Assembly: GCF_932526225.1 (NCBI RefSeq)
Contig: NC_064034.1
Span: 11,482,887 to 11,546,886, forward strand
Reading direction: 5' to 3'
Length of the DNA: 64,000 bases
Source of the DNA: Nematostella vectensis
Taxonomy: Eukaryota > Cnidaria > Anthozoa > Actiniaria > Edwardsiidae
The notes under the pieces were generated by a model. It did not search any database, had not been told where the DNA came from, and worked only from the letters and a program-made list of their open reading frames with translations. Both the position numbers and the translations under genes were made by a program. Each line of letters begins with the position of its first letter. The stretch's first letter is position 1. Below are positions 1-11,699 of this stretch, one piece after another.

Positions 1-734
1 GAAGTGTGATTTGATCCGATGCGGCCTTCAATACAAGCTGCTGTTGCTATGGCGATGGATGAAGCTATACCAGAATGCATTGAGCTGCTTCTAGGCATTC
101 TTGTTCTCAGAGCTCCTTCGTTGTGCCATGACCGAAGAGCTCTGAGAACGAGAATAGAACACAGGCAACCCATCACAACTCAACAAGCTAAGGGAGGGGT
201 GGACCATAAGAAGTTGGGGGAGGGGGTAGCAATATTTTTGTTTTCGACTTTTTACGCTCCAGGTTGTGCAAGATATTTTGCGAATAAACGTTATAAGGTA
301 TAATACACGTCTATCGGTCCTCACAATTCGATACACCCTTCCTTACTTAAACAATCGTTTGACCTAATGTCCTTTCTTTAAGCATTCAAAGTATCTACCG
401 AACTTATGTAGAATATCTTTGTCTATCCTTTTTTCCATCTTCCTGCATTCATCTTCGTCGTGCTCCCCAAGGCAAAACGCGCTATTTTTTCCGTCATCCC
501 CTCCGTCGCAAGGGCGGTCGCGGTTTCTGGGCCTTGCTTTCCTTGGGACTGTTCTTGAGTGGCGGGTCTCTGATCTGGCGTCTGTCACCAACCCGGCATA
601 TCCTCGATTTCCCAGTGCTCATAGTTTTTTACTCTTGTAGTGGTGAGCCGCAGGGGAGTTTTTCGAGCGAGGCCGGCACGAGTATACTCTCATACTCTGC
701 CGCCTCTGCTCCCATGCAGGCGAAGCCGTAGGAT
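1..734. other. Intergenic DNA, no gene seen
   Basis: The short open frames here overlap on both strands and show no splice structure, signal peptide or family motif, so I do not call a gene. The only structure I see is the hairpin at 97-155. Confidence 0.6.
97..155. repeat. Near-perfect 24-bp hairpin
   Basis: The left arm (97-120) and right arm (133-155) are reverse complements except for one T/C difference, which is a G:U pair in RNA, and one bulged base. The loop is about 12 bases. The core is TTCTCAGAGCTC against GAGCTCTGAGAA. It may be a small transposon remnant or a folded RNA; nothing in the sequence separates these. Confidence 0.6.
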
Positions 735-958
735 ATACAATCGTTTGACAAAAGGTTGTCATTAACTGGCTTCGCGACTGCGCGACAAGCCCGCATGTAA
801 GCATGGGTAAAAACTAATGAGGCGCTTAGCTGCATATATTAGCCACTACATAACTTCAGACTTAGACGCGTTTTAGTGATTTTTACCCATGCTTACATGC
901 GAGCTTGTCGCGTAGTCGCAAAGCCGGTTAATGACAACCTTTGGTCAAACGACTGTAT
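735..958. mobile_element. Palindromic MITE, about 224 bp
   Basis: Two arms of about 75 bp (735-812 and 880-958) are inverted copies of each other. They share ATACARTCGTTTGAC at the tips, then TGTCATTAAC and, nearer the centre, GCATGTAAGCATGGGTAAAAA. The spacer is about 67 bp. There is no coding capacity, so this is probably a non-autonomous DNA transposon. The superfamily is not recognised. Confidence 0.75.
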
Positions 959-1367
959 TCCCATTTCATCCAGTAACTCGATTAGTCAGGATGAGGTGGC
1001 TGTTTTCATTACCATCATCATCTAAAGGCCTATGATTTCAAAAAAGAAAGAGGGAGGAGTCAAGGAGGAGGCCGAAAGACGATGAAAGTTTGAAAAAGAA
1101 TGGCGAGTATTGTACTCCTGCTATTCGTGACCAGGAACACTTTGCACTCGGCACCAGGCCCTGTGCGGTCATTCGTGAGCGGCGATGTTGTCGCTAGGAT
1201 CATAGAGTTCGATTTACGCGAGGGTCAAATAAGTAGTAAACATTACCGTACTGAATAAATATATTTTATATGAAATAGTAAAAATGATAGAAATTATGAT
1301 AAAAATAAAAATAGAGAAATAAATTGTCAAATAGTAATATTAAATATTAATAATAAGGGTGGAAGTA
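959..1367. other. AT-rich intergenic DNA
   Basis: This stretch is AT-rich, especially 1240-1350, with no recognisable gene or repeat family. Its last part may be a very diverged match to the ABCC 3' flank near 10700, but the similarity is too weak to claim. Confidence 0.4.
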
Positions 1368-1600
1368 AGATGCTGAGCTCTGGGAAAGCCACTGCGATTT
1401 AGTCAAAGATAAAAAAGAAAATAAGATTTGCATTTCTGTGGCGTAAAAAAAAATCTATTACAACAGTGTACTGCTTTCAAAATTTGAAATACTCACGGTA
1501 AAATTCAAATCACCTCATCCAACCGAGCAACACAATAACTAACTAAACGCTCCCATCAGTTTCAAACGCCACCCCTCCCCCCATCTCTTCATTTGTGGAA

Positions 1601-1960
1601 GCACGGGTGGCGAAGTGTGTTAGCGCGTCGGCCTCTCACCGCTGTGGCCAAGGTTCAAATCCTGGCTCAAACTGGGGATTTTTCAGGGTTCCTGCCTTGG
1701 TTCGAATTTGTGTCACAAGTGAGTTGAAGTTATTCTCCCCTGTTTCCAGTCTTCTCGGATAAGGACACTAAACCGGAGGTCCCGTCTCTTCAAGCTGCAC
1801 TACATTAACCTGAACCGAAGGGACGTAAAAGAACCACTGGGGACGCAATAAACCCTCTGGCAGTGACCACCCCCAGTGACAGTGCTTACTAACCGAGGGC
1901 CATATGTTAGAAAACTGTATATTCGGTTAATTATGCTACCCTCGATAAACAAAGATTACA
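1601..1960 (+). mobile_element. tRNA-Glu-derived SINE
   Basis: Positions 1603-1668 read like a tRNA: an A-box-like GGCGAAGTGTGTTAGCGCG, a CGGCCTCTCACCG anticodon arm resembling tRNA-Glu(CTC), and an intact B box GGTTCAAATCC. A tail of about 290 bp unrelated to tRNA follows. The matching places near 11115 and 19975 lack this insert, so they serve as empty sites. The flanks CATCTCTTCATT and ACATCTCCTTTC look like an imperfect target-site duplication. The exact 3' end is uncertain. It is not a functional tRNA gene, because no acceptor stem closes around it. Confidence 0.75.
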
Positions 1961-2182
1961 TCTCCTTTCCGACGACATCCTAAATGTTACCCATGAAAAC
2001 TTGCGCCGTGTTGGTCATTTGCATGCGTTCCCTTGCGCTCCCGTGATGCACGCAGGCCGTGGTGGAGCTGTCCGTAGTGTCATGGCCGAACACGTGTAGA
2101 ACTGATGGCCTGCGAACTACCTGAATAATCCTCTACATTTCAGCTCGAATTTAGAGTTCAGACACACAAGCATTTCTCAGAC

Positions 2183-2263
2183 ATGGGGCTTCAGGCTTTT
2201 CAAGATTTCGTGGAGTCGCACTTGAAGGCCATTGAGCAAGTCGAGATAAAAGAGTTCATGAAG
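2183..2263 (+). pseudogene. Truncated first exon of FAM120-like gene
   Basis: The first 27 codons match the start of the intact gene at 20195 (MGLQAFQDFVESH against MGLQALQDFVESH, then KAIEQVEIKEFMK). Similarity stops abruptly at 2263, where the intact gene continues into its PIN-like domain but this copy runs into unrelated DNA. One codon after SH is missing and a few bases differ. It is a duplication remnant and does not encode a working protein. Confidence 0.9.
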
Positions 2264-2387
2264 ATGGGGGGTGCTTTATTTCATGAAGATAGATTTGAAT
2301 ACAATACAATAATGCAAAGAGGCCATAGTTCTATGGCAATAAGATGGATTTTACGCGGATCGTAGTGCTTTAGAATAGTAACCGCAT

Positions 2388-2566
2388 GAACTTTTTACAG
2401 GTAATACTCAGGGAACGAGTGAGTGCATGAACTGTTTACAGGTAATACACAGTTTGCATCGGACGAGTGAGTGCATGAACTGTTTACAGGTAATACTCAG
2501 GGAACGAGTGAGTGCATGAACTGTTTACAGGTAATACACAGTTTGCATCGGACGAGTGAGTGCATT
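2388..2566. repeat. About 80-bp tandem repeat, two periods
   Basis: The block GAACTGTTTACAGGTAATAC, followed alternately by TCAGGGAACGAGTGAGTGCAT and ACAGTTTGCATCGGACGAGT, occurs four times as an A-B-A-B order. It is a two-level tandem repeat between the truncated FAM120 exon and the first transporter. Confidence 0.85.
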
Positions 2567-3317
2567 GTGATAACCGTGAAAACCTTTTTTTGTCATCGAT
2601 TCAGGTGCTGGGTCTTTATACTGTGTTTCTGAAAGGCATTTGTTTTAATTTAAGAAAAGAGTTTCGCGATGCTCTCTTGTTTTCAACAACAACCCAGATA
2701 TAAAAGGTATATATATATATATTGTTCTATAATAATACAAATACCTACAAGTTGACAATATGATTATCAGATAGCAGGAATCATATTTTATCTTTATTAT
2801 TATTCTGTCAGATTTTGTTACTGAACTGATAGACGCAGCCTTACCAGTCTAAACGTCTTTCACTTTTTGGCAAAGATACGCTGGAACAATGATATAGTGG
2901 AACCCGGATTAGAGATATGGGATGCAAGGGGTCGGACGTTTGCATCGTTATACCGAGAATATCGTTATATCAAGTATCGCTATGTCTAGGTTTTACCCTA
3001 TCTATACTGTACAGCGTGAAACGACCACGATATCTGGTCGTTACACACTTTACCCCTCCCCCCCCCTCACACACAATATTTTTGAAATTGTAAGGAAATG
3101 ACCAGTTGGGGCGTGGCTGTGCCCCCTTGTTTTCCTAATGATTAAATATCGCATATCGCCCTCCCCCCCCCCCCCCCAAAAAAAAAATGATTTTCCCTCA
3201 TGGATAAATAATGAGGCGAATTTAGAAAAAGACAAACAGAAAAGAATCTTCTGTCTTCTAAGCACTCCATGAAAAAACAAAAAAATAACGTATGCATGGC
3301 ATTCTTTTAGACATCGT
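2567..3317. other. Upstream region of transporter copy 1
   Basis: No gene is seen. It holds a (TA)n run near 2709 and, from 2949, the block beginning TTATACCGAGAATATCG. That block recurs at 11269, so it marks the left edge of the duplicated transporter unit. A long C run followed by an A run (about 3161-3188) is low-complexity and error-prone. Confidence 0.6.
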
Positions 3318-3506
3318 TTATAGCCAAATTCGTTGTTGCGCGACCTCACGGAATCAAACATTCCTTTCTTCGTTTGGGAATAGCGCGTAGTCAATCAAAC
3401 CGGAAGAACCACCCCAAAGCTTGTGTCTGGCTACGCGGCTATTCCCAAACGAGACGAAGATTTTGGATATTTTCCGAGGTCGCGCAACAACGAATTTTGC
3501 TATAAT
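3318..3506. mobile_element. Inverted-repeat MITE upstream of ABCC copy 1
   Basis: The arms (about 3318-3392 and 3434-3506) are inverted copies that both contain GCGCGACCTC/GAGGTCGCGC, CAACAACGAAT and CTATTCCCAAACGA. The spacer is about 40 bp and includes AAAGCTTGTGTCTGGCTACG. The same element occurs at about 11965-12145 and 12458-12635 upstream of ABCC copy 2. No transposase is present. Confidence 0.75.
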
Positions 3507-3731
3507 AGTCTAAGCTCCAATGACCTCAATTGTTTTAGACGACGTCACTCCATGTGTATTGGGTGTATTGGGCAACCTTGAGTAAACAGTAGATGATTTC
3601 ACTGCTTATAATATTATCCTTTTTATTACAGATAACGCATATATGTAAATTCAAAATGACTGGCTTCTTTTGACCATCGAAAAGACGTGGGAAAAGGAAA
3701 GAAGTATTATTCACGGGATGCCGAGTACAAA

Positions 3732-6700
3732 ATGGCACAATCAAAGGAGGATGAAAATCAATTTAACGACCCTAATTGCTTCTCTTACGTGTTCATGTGT
3801 TGGTTTGCCCGGATCCTTAACCTTGGTAGCAATCACCACTTACAACTAGAAGACTTAACACCAATCCACCCCGATCATGACGAAGCCCAAGCTAACATTA
3901 ACCAATTCACGAAGATCTGGGAAGAAGAAATACGAACAGCAAGGATGCACGATAGACAGCCAAGGCTATGGCGGGCAGTCCTTAAAATGTGCTCTGTTCT
4001 TTTCCTATTGAAGGTCACTCTACTTAAGGTTTTGAGCTGTTTCGGCACAGCTATAGTTACGGTTGTGTTATTTTTGTACCTTCAGGCTCTGCAGTCCGAA
4101 AACCGCACAGAGCCATGGTACATAGCAGTCTGTCTAGCAGGGATATGCTTTGGTAACTTGTTGAAAACTTTCACATTTCACCATGAGAGATTGCTGGAAG
4201 GATATAAGGGCACGAGAATCAAAACAGCCGTCGTGGGAATGATTTATCAAAAGGTAAGATGATGATTATAATGATAATGCTGATAGTGATTGAAGATGAT
4301 GATGAGAATAATGGTAATAATGATTAGGATAATGTTGTCCTTTTTAACTCGTGAATGCTCGCAAAGCATTTACAAGTTATTGGAGGGACATCTGTGTCAC
4401 TCGATCTTCGGATGTCGGATGGTCGGACATGCTCGAGGATCCAGCGTACTTTGCGGGCGCTCCAAAAGGTCATGGTCGGATGGTTGGATGGATCATTCGT
4501 AAACTTTTTGTGGTCTTTCTGTGCTTTTGCAACACAGCAATCCTTAGATCATCCTGTAAACTTCCGGTGCTCAACTTCCAGTTAAAGCTAACTCATATAA
4601 AAGGGATTTGTCATCCACCTGTGACCACTACGGCCATTTTCTAAAAGAGCAGTAAAGTATATATAAGCTAGTCAAATGCAACATTTGCATTCACGAGTTT
4701 GCTCACAGAGCCTTTGATTCTATTTTTTATTCTGAGTGATGTTTATGTGCCTATATTATGCTTCATCTGATGAAAACTTTGTCTTCTCTCGCAGGTCCTG
4801 TCCTCTAGTCGGAGCAGCCTCTCTAAGCTAACTAACGGCCACATCATGAACCTCATCTCTAACGATGCCAAGCGCATGGAGAGACTGGTCATGTACACCA
4901 TGAATATCGTCCGTATGATCTGCGACAGTGCTGCTTGCGTCCTTATCATCGTCTTTCTAATCGGCTGGCAGGGTCTGGCGGGGCTTGTCGTGTTAGCTGT
5001 GGTCGTAGTTATAAGCTACTGTTTGTCGAAGCTGTTCTCGCGTCTTCGGCAGGAGCAGTGTGTTATAACGGACAAGAGACTGTCTGCCATGAATGAGATT
5101 ATATCCGGCATTCGCGCCCTAAAGATGAATGCTTTGGAATGGAAGTACAGTGAAGAAGTCCGTCATTTACGAAGGTAAGAGTACGAATCTTGAAGATTTG
5201 CGATCCTTCGTGGTCAAACTGACCAAATAATTTTCTGTTATGTGCATTTAAATATTGTTTGTATCAACACACAAAATGGTAACACAGTTGACTCTCGCCA
5301 TTATGAGAGTGAGAGTGGGGCAGTAATTCATAGTTCGCAAATTGCTAGAGTCCATAAAAGCGTGAGATATGTGTCCAGTCAAGTCTTTGTATTTTCGTTA
5401 GGCATCGTGCTAGGTTCCTCCCGTGATAGCGAGGTATCCGATAGCGGAGTGCCCATAAAACGATAGTTTAATTTGCTCAGAAACCTTTGGTTGACTAATA
5501 CAGAATTTTCATCCTAGAGGTTAGATCCGTCTCATTGTAGAAAAACAGATTTGACTGTTTTGGTTACCCTTGCAGAACAGAGATGAAGTACGCACGCAAC
5601 AAAGTCTTGATCCAGTCCTCCTTGATTGAGTATGTCGCGGTTGTCGCAGCCCTAGCCACTTTGTCTTCAGTTGTAGCCCTAGCTTTCAGTGGTATCCACC
5701 TGTCTGCCGCATCGCTTTTCACGCTAATCGCTGTATTAAGCAACATGGCCGCCTCAGTCGGGTACTCTCTGTCTAACGCTGTTTGCAATGTGTTAGATGC
5801 AAACGTGGCGCTTTGGAGAATTCAGAGCTTTTTGTTGGCGCGAGACCATTGCAAACCTAAAGAGGCCTTATCCGGGAAGCTAGGGAAAAGATACAAGGGT
5901 GACTTGAAAAAGATGCTTAGGGCTGCTAAAGATCGCGAGGATGTGCATATGACGAATTCAAAGGTGTTTGTCGAGCTTAAGGATGCATGGGCTTCCTGGA
6001 GTGGCGATACGTTTTTAACCCTACGCCACGTGAGTCTCAGCGCATCCTCTAATCAGGTGGTGATGGTGACGGGTCCAGTGGGTTGTGGCAAGACAGCTCT
6101 ACTCATGGCAATTCTCAAGGAAATCCCATTAAAGCAAGGGTCTGTTACATTAAGTGGTACTGTAGCGTTTGTCGATCAAATCCCTTGGGTTTTCTCCGGG
6201 ACGTTAAGGGAAAATATATTGTTTGGTAAAGAGTACGACGAGGCAAAGTATAAAAAAGTGATAAAGGTATGCAGCTTAGAGGAAGATGTCCGACGACTTC
6301 CTAAGGGTGACCTCAGTATGATTGGTCAGCGAGGCGTGAGCCTGAGTGGTGGTCAGCGGTCACGTGTCAGTTTAGCACGCGCGGTGTATTCGGACGCGGA
6401 TATCTTCCTTATGGATGACCCCCTTAGCGCTGTCGATGCACGCGTAGGGCAGCACATATTTGACGAATGCATCATGGGCGAGCTAGGAAACAAGCTGAGA
6501 ATCCTCGCAACTCATCAGCTGCAGCATTTGCCTCGCGCAGATCACATCGTTGCACTAAACAAAGGCCGCGTGACGACACAAGGCAGCTATGATGACATCA
6601 AGGACAGCAGCACTTTAAAAGAAATGATGAGGGAAATAGAGATCTCCCGGTCTATGACTACAAGAGGTCCGGAGCAGGGCGAGGCTGATAATGAGAGAGG

Positions 6701-9700
6701 GGGATATTTAATAGGAGAGTATAAAGACGTGGAGCAAGTGGAGGAGGATCGCGTCATGGGTGTGGTCACATGGCGACTATACTGGGAGTACTTACGTGCG
6801 GGACTGCCTGCCCTGCTCACCGGCTTGCTTATCATCTTTTTCCTGTCCGTCGAAGGTAGGTGCATGTTTTTGTTATATAAATGTGTGATCAAAAAGTCCC
6901 AACCTACTCCGTGGAGTAGTACGTTGTCCTTCGTGTCGATGGTCTGTGAGCGACTGGGAAGGCGATTAGCATAAAAAAAAAGCAAGACAGTTCAGGGACT
7001 TCCAAAGATCGTACTACAACAACAACTACGGCAATCTACTTATTACAGTTACAAAGGCAATGTAGGAACTTGTTTGACATGTTTTGAGCCCCATCCCCTG
7101 GGGGTTTTCGCATGGAAATAAGAATGAAAACCCCAATCCCCCGAAATTTCCAATTCCCCCAGCCAATCATACTCCGTAGTAAAAAAAGAGATTCTTGTTG
7201 TATGCGTGGTCTCTTGTAAAGCTGTATATGCAATTTATCAAGCTATATCCGATCTGTTTCGTAGGTATGCGCATCTCTCCATTTTGGTGGCTAAGCAAGG
7301 TCTCTAACATGTCACGCAATCAACAGAAGAGTGGCGTGACACTCGGGATTTTCGTGGGTCTTGCCGGAGGAGCACTGGTACTGAGCTATTTGAGAACGTT
7401 CTTTTTTATCACTTCCACTTCTCGTTCGTCTGTGAATCTCCACGATAAAATGACTGTCTCAATCATCAAGTCGCCGGTGTTGTTCTTTGACACGAACCCT
7501 GTTGGGCGGATTATGAACCGCTTCTCAAAGGACACGGGAAACATGGATGATATGCTGCCGCATGATTTATACTGTACGTTAAACTTCATTGGGAAGTATC
7601 TGGGTATTATTACGATGACCGCGCTTGTCAACGTGTGGTTTGTGTTTGTCATCATCCCCGTCCTGATCGTCTTCTGGTTGATCGTCAGGTAGGCCCAAGG
7701 AACGGGGAGACTCCTGGGATGGAAACGAGAAAGAGGGCGATGACTTTAACCCATTTTCGGACAGAAATTTTAGAAATAATGTGTGGATGGGAGTCATATT
7801 TGGTCTTCCCATCCAAACGTTAAATTCGATTTTTTTACCTGGTCATTATCTTTATATTGATCATATGCTATGATTATTATCATCATCATCATAATTACAA
7901 TATGAATATAATCAACAATGACTTCATCGTAATAGCATGTATGTCACCATCATGATCAGCACAGTGATTATCGTGATAACCAAATACCATCGAACTTTTC
8001 ATGTTGCAGGTTTTATTTGCGCAGCGCACGAGAACTGCAGCGATTGGAAGGGATTAAAAGCAGTCCGTTATTTGCACACGTATCCGACACAATGGTGGGG
8101 CTAGAAACAATACGATCCTTCCAGATGGAACTAGAATTCATGGAATCACATATCAGGTAAGGATAGCAAAATACGTTTTTAGAGACATCGAACCTACCTA
8201 TTTTTGCGAGCCTTTAATTTGTTCTGAGGCAGATTCTCTGGGACTGAAACATATTTCGTTAATCACGTACTACATTTTCAATTCTGCTTCCTCCAAAAAA
8301 ATAATAAGAAAAACGACTATTGTTCCGAAAAAAACAGATTTTCATTCCCCTAGAAAAATAGTACGAAGACTGATTGTCTTGATTGTAATTGATTTCCTTT
8401 TCAGCAATCAAAATGAGCAGACTCGTGCGCTCAAGATGGTCGCTGCATCTGCGCAGTGGTTAGGGATGTATATAGATCTACTCTCTACTTTCTTTGTCAC
8501 TGCTGTGGCAGTTGGGTCGTACTACCTCATCCAAGACCCTGGTAGGTCGCCCGGCCCCCTTTCTTAGTCATCCCGCCACCTTGTCAAAGACCACCTCGCA
8601 CCTCGCCCCCTATTATTCACAATCCGCCCTCTGTCATACTTACCCCGCCCCTTGTCATAGTGACCCACCCCTATGATAGTCACCTCGACCCTTGTCATAG
8701 TCACCCCGACCCTTGTCATAGTCACCCCGCCCCTTGCCATAGTCACCCCGACCCTTGTAATAGTCACCCCGACCCTTGTCATAGTCACCTCGCCCCTTGT
8801 CATAGTCACCTCGCCCCTTGTCATAGTCACCCAGACCCTTGTCATAGTCCCCCGCCCCTATCATAGTCACCTCGCCCCTTGTCATAGTCACCCACCCCTA
8901 TCATAGTCACCCCGCCCCCTCTGCCATAGTCACCGCGCCCCCTCTGCCATAGTCACCCCGCCCCTTGCCATAGTCACCCCGACTCTTGTCATAGTCACCC
9001 CGACCCTTGTCATAGTCACCCACCCCTTTCATAGTCACCCGCCCCTTTCATAGTCACCCCGACACTTGTCAAAGTCACCCCGACCCTTGTCATAGTCACC
9101 CCGACCCTTGTCATAGTCACCCACCCCTATCATAGTCACCCGCCCCTTTCATAGTCACCCCGACACTTGTCATAGTCACCCTGACCCTTGTCATATTCAC
9201 CTCGCACCATGTCATAGTCACCCCGGCCCTTGTCATAGTCACCCCGACCCTTGTCATAGTCACTTCGCCCCTTGTCAAAGTCACCTCGCCCCTTGTCATA
9301 GTCACCTCGCCCCTTGTCATAGTCACCCCGACCCTTGTCATAGTCACCCGACCCTTTTCATAGTCACCCGCCCCTTTTATAGTCACCTCGCCCCTTGTCA
9401 TAGTCACCTCGCCCCTTGTCATAGTCACCCCGACACTTGTCATAGTCACCCGGCTCTTTTCATAGTCACCCGCCCCTTTCATAGTCACCTCGCCCCTTGT
9501 CATAGTCACCTCGCCCCTTGTCATAGTAACCCCGCCCCTTGTCATAGTCACCTGACCCCTGTCAAAGTCTATGAAAATCTATTATTATGTCGTTATATAG
9601 ATTTACCCTATGTTGTTGTATTTTCCAGGTCTTGCAGGCTTACTGCTCACATTTGCTATAAGTACGATGGGACAAGCTCAGTTTGGTGTCCAAATGGCAA

Positions 9701-10545
9701 CCGAGGCGGAATGCCTTATGACCTCAGTAGAACGAGTCATCACATACACTAAACTCTTTTCGGAACCAGGCTATGACCGCCAGTGCTTACCGCCAGACGA
9801 CTGGCCCAACCGTGGAGCTCTTAGCGTACAAGACGTTTCTTTAGAGTACCTGGAAGGGGGGACGCGTGTCCTAGAGGGAGTCAACCTTGAGGTCGACCCC
9901 AAAGAGAAAATCGGTATTGTTGGTCGCACAGGAGCAGGCAAGTCGAGCTTAGTAGCAGCGCTATTTCGAATGCCGGAGCCCAAGGGACGGGTACTGATAG
10001 ACGGAGTGGATCTGGGGAATCTAGATATCCAAGCTGCGCGGAGGGCAATAGCTGTCGTAACGCAAGAGCCTGTTGTGTTTGCTGGCAGTCTCAGAAGGAA
10101 CCTCGACCCTTTTGACCAATTCAAAGACCAGGAAATCTGGACAGCGCTTGAAAATGTGAAAATGAAACATTGCATTGAGAATCTTACTGGAAAACTGGAA
10201 TACCATCTTGGCGAATCTGGGTCTGGGTTCAGCGTCGGAGAGAGACAATTGCTGTGTCTAGCGCGCGCGGCACTGCAGAAATGCAAACTCTTAGTACTAG
10301 ACGAAGCTACAGCCAATGTGGATTACCGGACTGACCGGTTAGTCCAACAGGTCATACGTGAAAAATTTGCTGACGTCACAGTGCTGACCATCGCACATCG
10401 TGTGAATACTATCATGGATTACGGCAAGGTGGTTGTCATGGATGCTGGTCACGTGGTTGAGTATGGCGAGCCCAAGGCGCTTGCCGGGAAAACTGACGGG
10501 ATCTTTGCTCAGTTAGTCAAGGCATATGATGATAATAGAAGCTAA
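3732..10545 (+). CDS. ABCC4: ABCC4-like (MRP4-type) ABC transporter, copy 1
   Basis: This is an ATP-driven exporter of organic anions at the plasma membrane, by family. Seven exons join in frame: 3732-4253, 4795-5174, 5576-6855, 7265-7688, 8010-8156, 8405-8541 and 9629-10545. They encode 1268 residues, the usual length of a short MRP without TMD0. Order is TMD1, NBD1, TMD2, NBD2. NBD1 has Walker A GPVGCGKT (467-474), signature LSGGQ (557-561), Walker B ending MDD (582) and His614. NBD2 has GRTGAGKS (1062-1069), signature-like FSVGERQ, Walker B with Glu1189 and His1220. NBD1 carries Asp where NBD2 has the catalytic Glu, as is typical of ABCC proteins. The first ATG follows an in-frame stop at 3657; an acceptor at 3630 suggests an upstream 5' UTR exon. 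Family call is firm; assignment to ABCC4 within the short MRPs is by overall resemblance. Confidence 0.93.
4346..4700. mobile_element. Possible TIR element in ABCC intron 1
   Basis: AACTCGTGAATGC at 4346 and its inverse GCATTCACGAGTT ending near 4699 bound about 355 bp inside intron 1. The same pair occurs in copy 2 (about 13479-13833), so it predates the duplication. A related motif is near 47530. Element status is tentative. Confidence 0.4.
8565..9570. repeat. 21-bp minisatellite in ABCC copy 1 intron 6
   Basis: The unit CATAGTCACCCCGACCCTTGT and close variants (CCTCGCCCC, CCCGCCCCTT) repeat about 48 times over 1 kb. Because 21 is a multiple of three and the unit has no stop in several frames, it creates false reading frames on both strands. 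The strands differ strongly, one C-rich and the other G-rich. Confidence 0.95.
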
Positions 10546-11268
10546 AGTTCGAATATGAACCCGCACCCCCCAAATGTGGACTTGAAGTGGGCCAGGTACC
10601 AGCTCTAAAATTGTTGTTTTGGACAATCCTTTTAAAGATTAAAAGCCCTATATCTTTTTCAGTCTTTTCTAAGATGGAAGTTCTAAGTATTTTGCTTGCG
10701 AATTAACTGAATAAAATTCATAAAATATCACAATTATCATTACCTTGTGAAGAGGGAATTGGTTTATAAGCATCGGATGCTGAGCTCTGGGAAGGCCACT
10801 TTGATTGTTAGTCAACTTGATAAAAAGGGGGATGGGGGTTAGCCTAGCAGTGTAAAAAGCAAATATCTATCTATAAATCTAGCGGTACTGCCTTCAACAT
10901 TTGAAATTACTCACAGGAAGTTGCAAAGCAATCCAACCGAATCAAATCGGTAATCGGAAACAAATTGGCAACAATAACGCACTATCTCTCATTCCATACC
11001 GGAGCAGGTCGCTTTTTCTAAGGGGTTTCTTTCGCAATTTTACCGAGAAAAAAATTGGTGCAACAATACTTCGCAGCCACCTCTCCCCCCCCCCTAAGTG
11101 ACAGACGCCACCCCTCGCACATCTCCTTTCATTCAGACGACATCCTAAATGTTACCCATGATACTTTGCGCCGTGTTGGTCATATGCATGCGATCCCGTG
11201 ATGCACGCAGGCCGTAGTGGATCTGTCCGTAGTGTCATGGCCGAACACGTGTAGAACTGATGGCCTGT
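10546..11268 (+). other. 3' flank of ABCC copy 1
   Basis: This segment is nearly identical to 19400-20125 after copy 2. It holds the presumed 3' UTR with an AATAAA at 10710-10715. It ends abruptly at GAACTGATGGCCTG, where the next duplicated unit begins with TTATACCGAG; this is the duplication joint. It carries no gene. Confidence 0.8.
10710..10715 (+). terminator. Poly(A) signal, ABCC copy 1
   Basis: A canonical AATAAA lies about 165 bp after the stop codon of copy 1. It is repeated at 19564 for copy 2. Confidence 0.55.
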
Positions 11269-11699
11269 TATACCGAGAATATCGTTATATCAAGTATCGC
11301 TATGTCTAGGTTTTACCCTATCTATACTGTACAGCGTGAAACGACCACGATATCTGGTCGTTACACACTTTACCCCTCCCCCCCCCCCCCTCACACACAA
11401 TATTTTTGAAATTGTAAGGAAATGACCAGTTGGGGCGTGGCTGTGCCCCCATGTTTTCCTAATGATTAAATATCGCCCTCTACCCCCCCCCAAAAAAAAA
11501 AATCGAGGTCTGCTATGGCTATGTAGTGGAGACGATAGTAAGCAGCGATCGTTTTTAGAATAACTGTATTTTTTAGAAATATAAAGGTGATTTATCAAGC
11601 ATTTGCTAAATCTAGAAAATACTCTGTGATCGGATCTTGCGAATGAATTTTTAACTATAAGACACACAATTTTGAGCCTTTAAGGTACCATAAAGGGTA

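Larger units (their letters stand above)
1368..2263 (+). repeat. Diverged third copy of the ABCC-FAM120 junction
   Basis: The start (GATGCTGAGCTCTGGGAAAG) matches 10771 and 19628, downstream of the two ABCC genes. From about 1966 the sequence matches 11138 and 19990, the segment leading to the FAM120 start codon. The copy therefore spans the 3' flank of a transporter unit, an inserted SINE and the first bases of FAM120 exon 1. It is more diverged than the other two copies. This suggests an older duplication, and that another transporter copy may lie, or have lain, upstream of the window. Confidence 0.8.

Noticed and set aside
1603-1668. Possible tRNA-Glu gene
   Set aside because: The A and B boxes are present, but there is no matching acceptor stem, the arms have drifted and an unrelated tail follows. 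It is a SINE head.
8564-9551. Repetitive open frames on both strands in ABCC intron 6
   Set aside because: They are translations of the 21-bp minisatellite (seven codons per unit) between a good splice donor at 8541 and acceptor at 9628.
9771-10316. A 181-codon frame opposite ABCC exon 7 (and its twin at 18625)
   Set aside because: It is antisense to the conserved NBD2, whose Walker and signature motifs show that the plus strand is the coding one.
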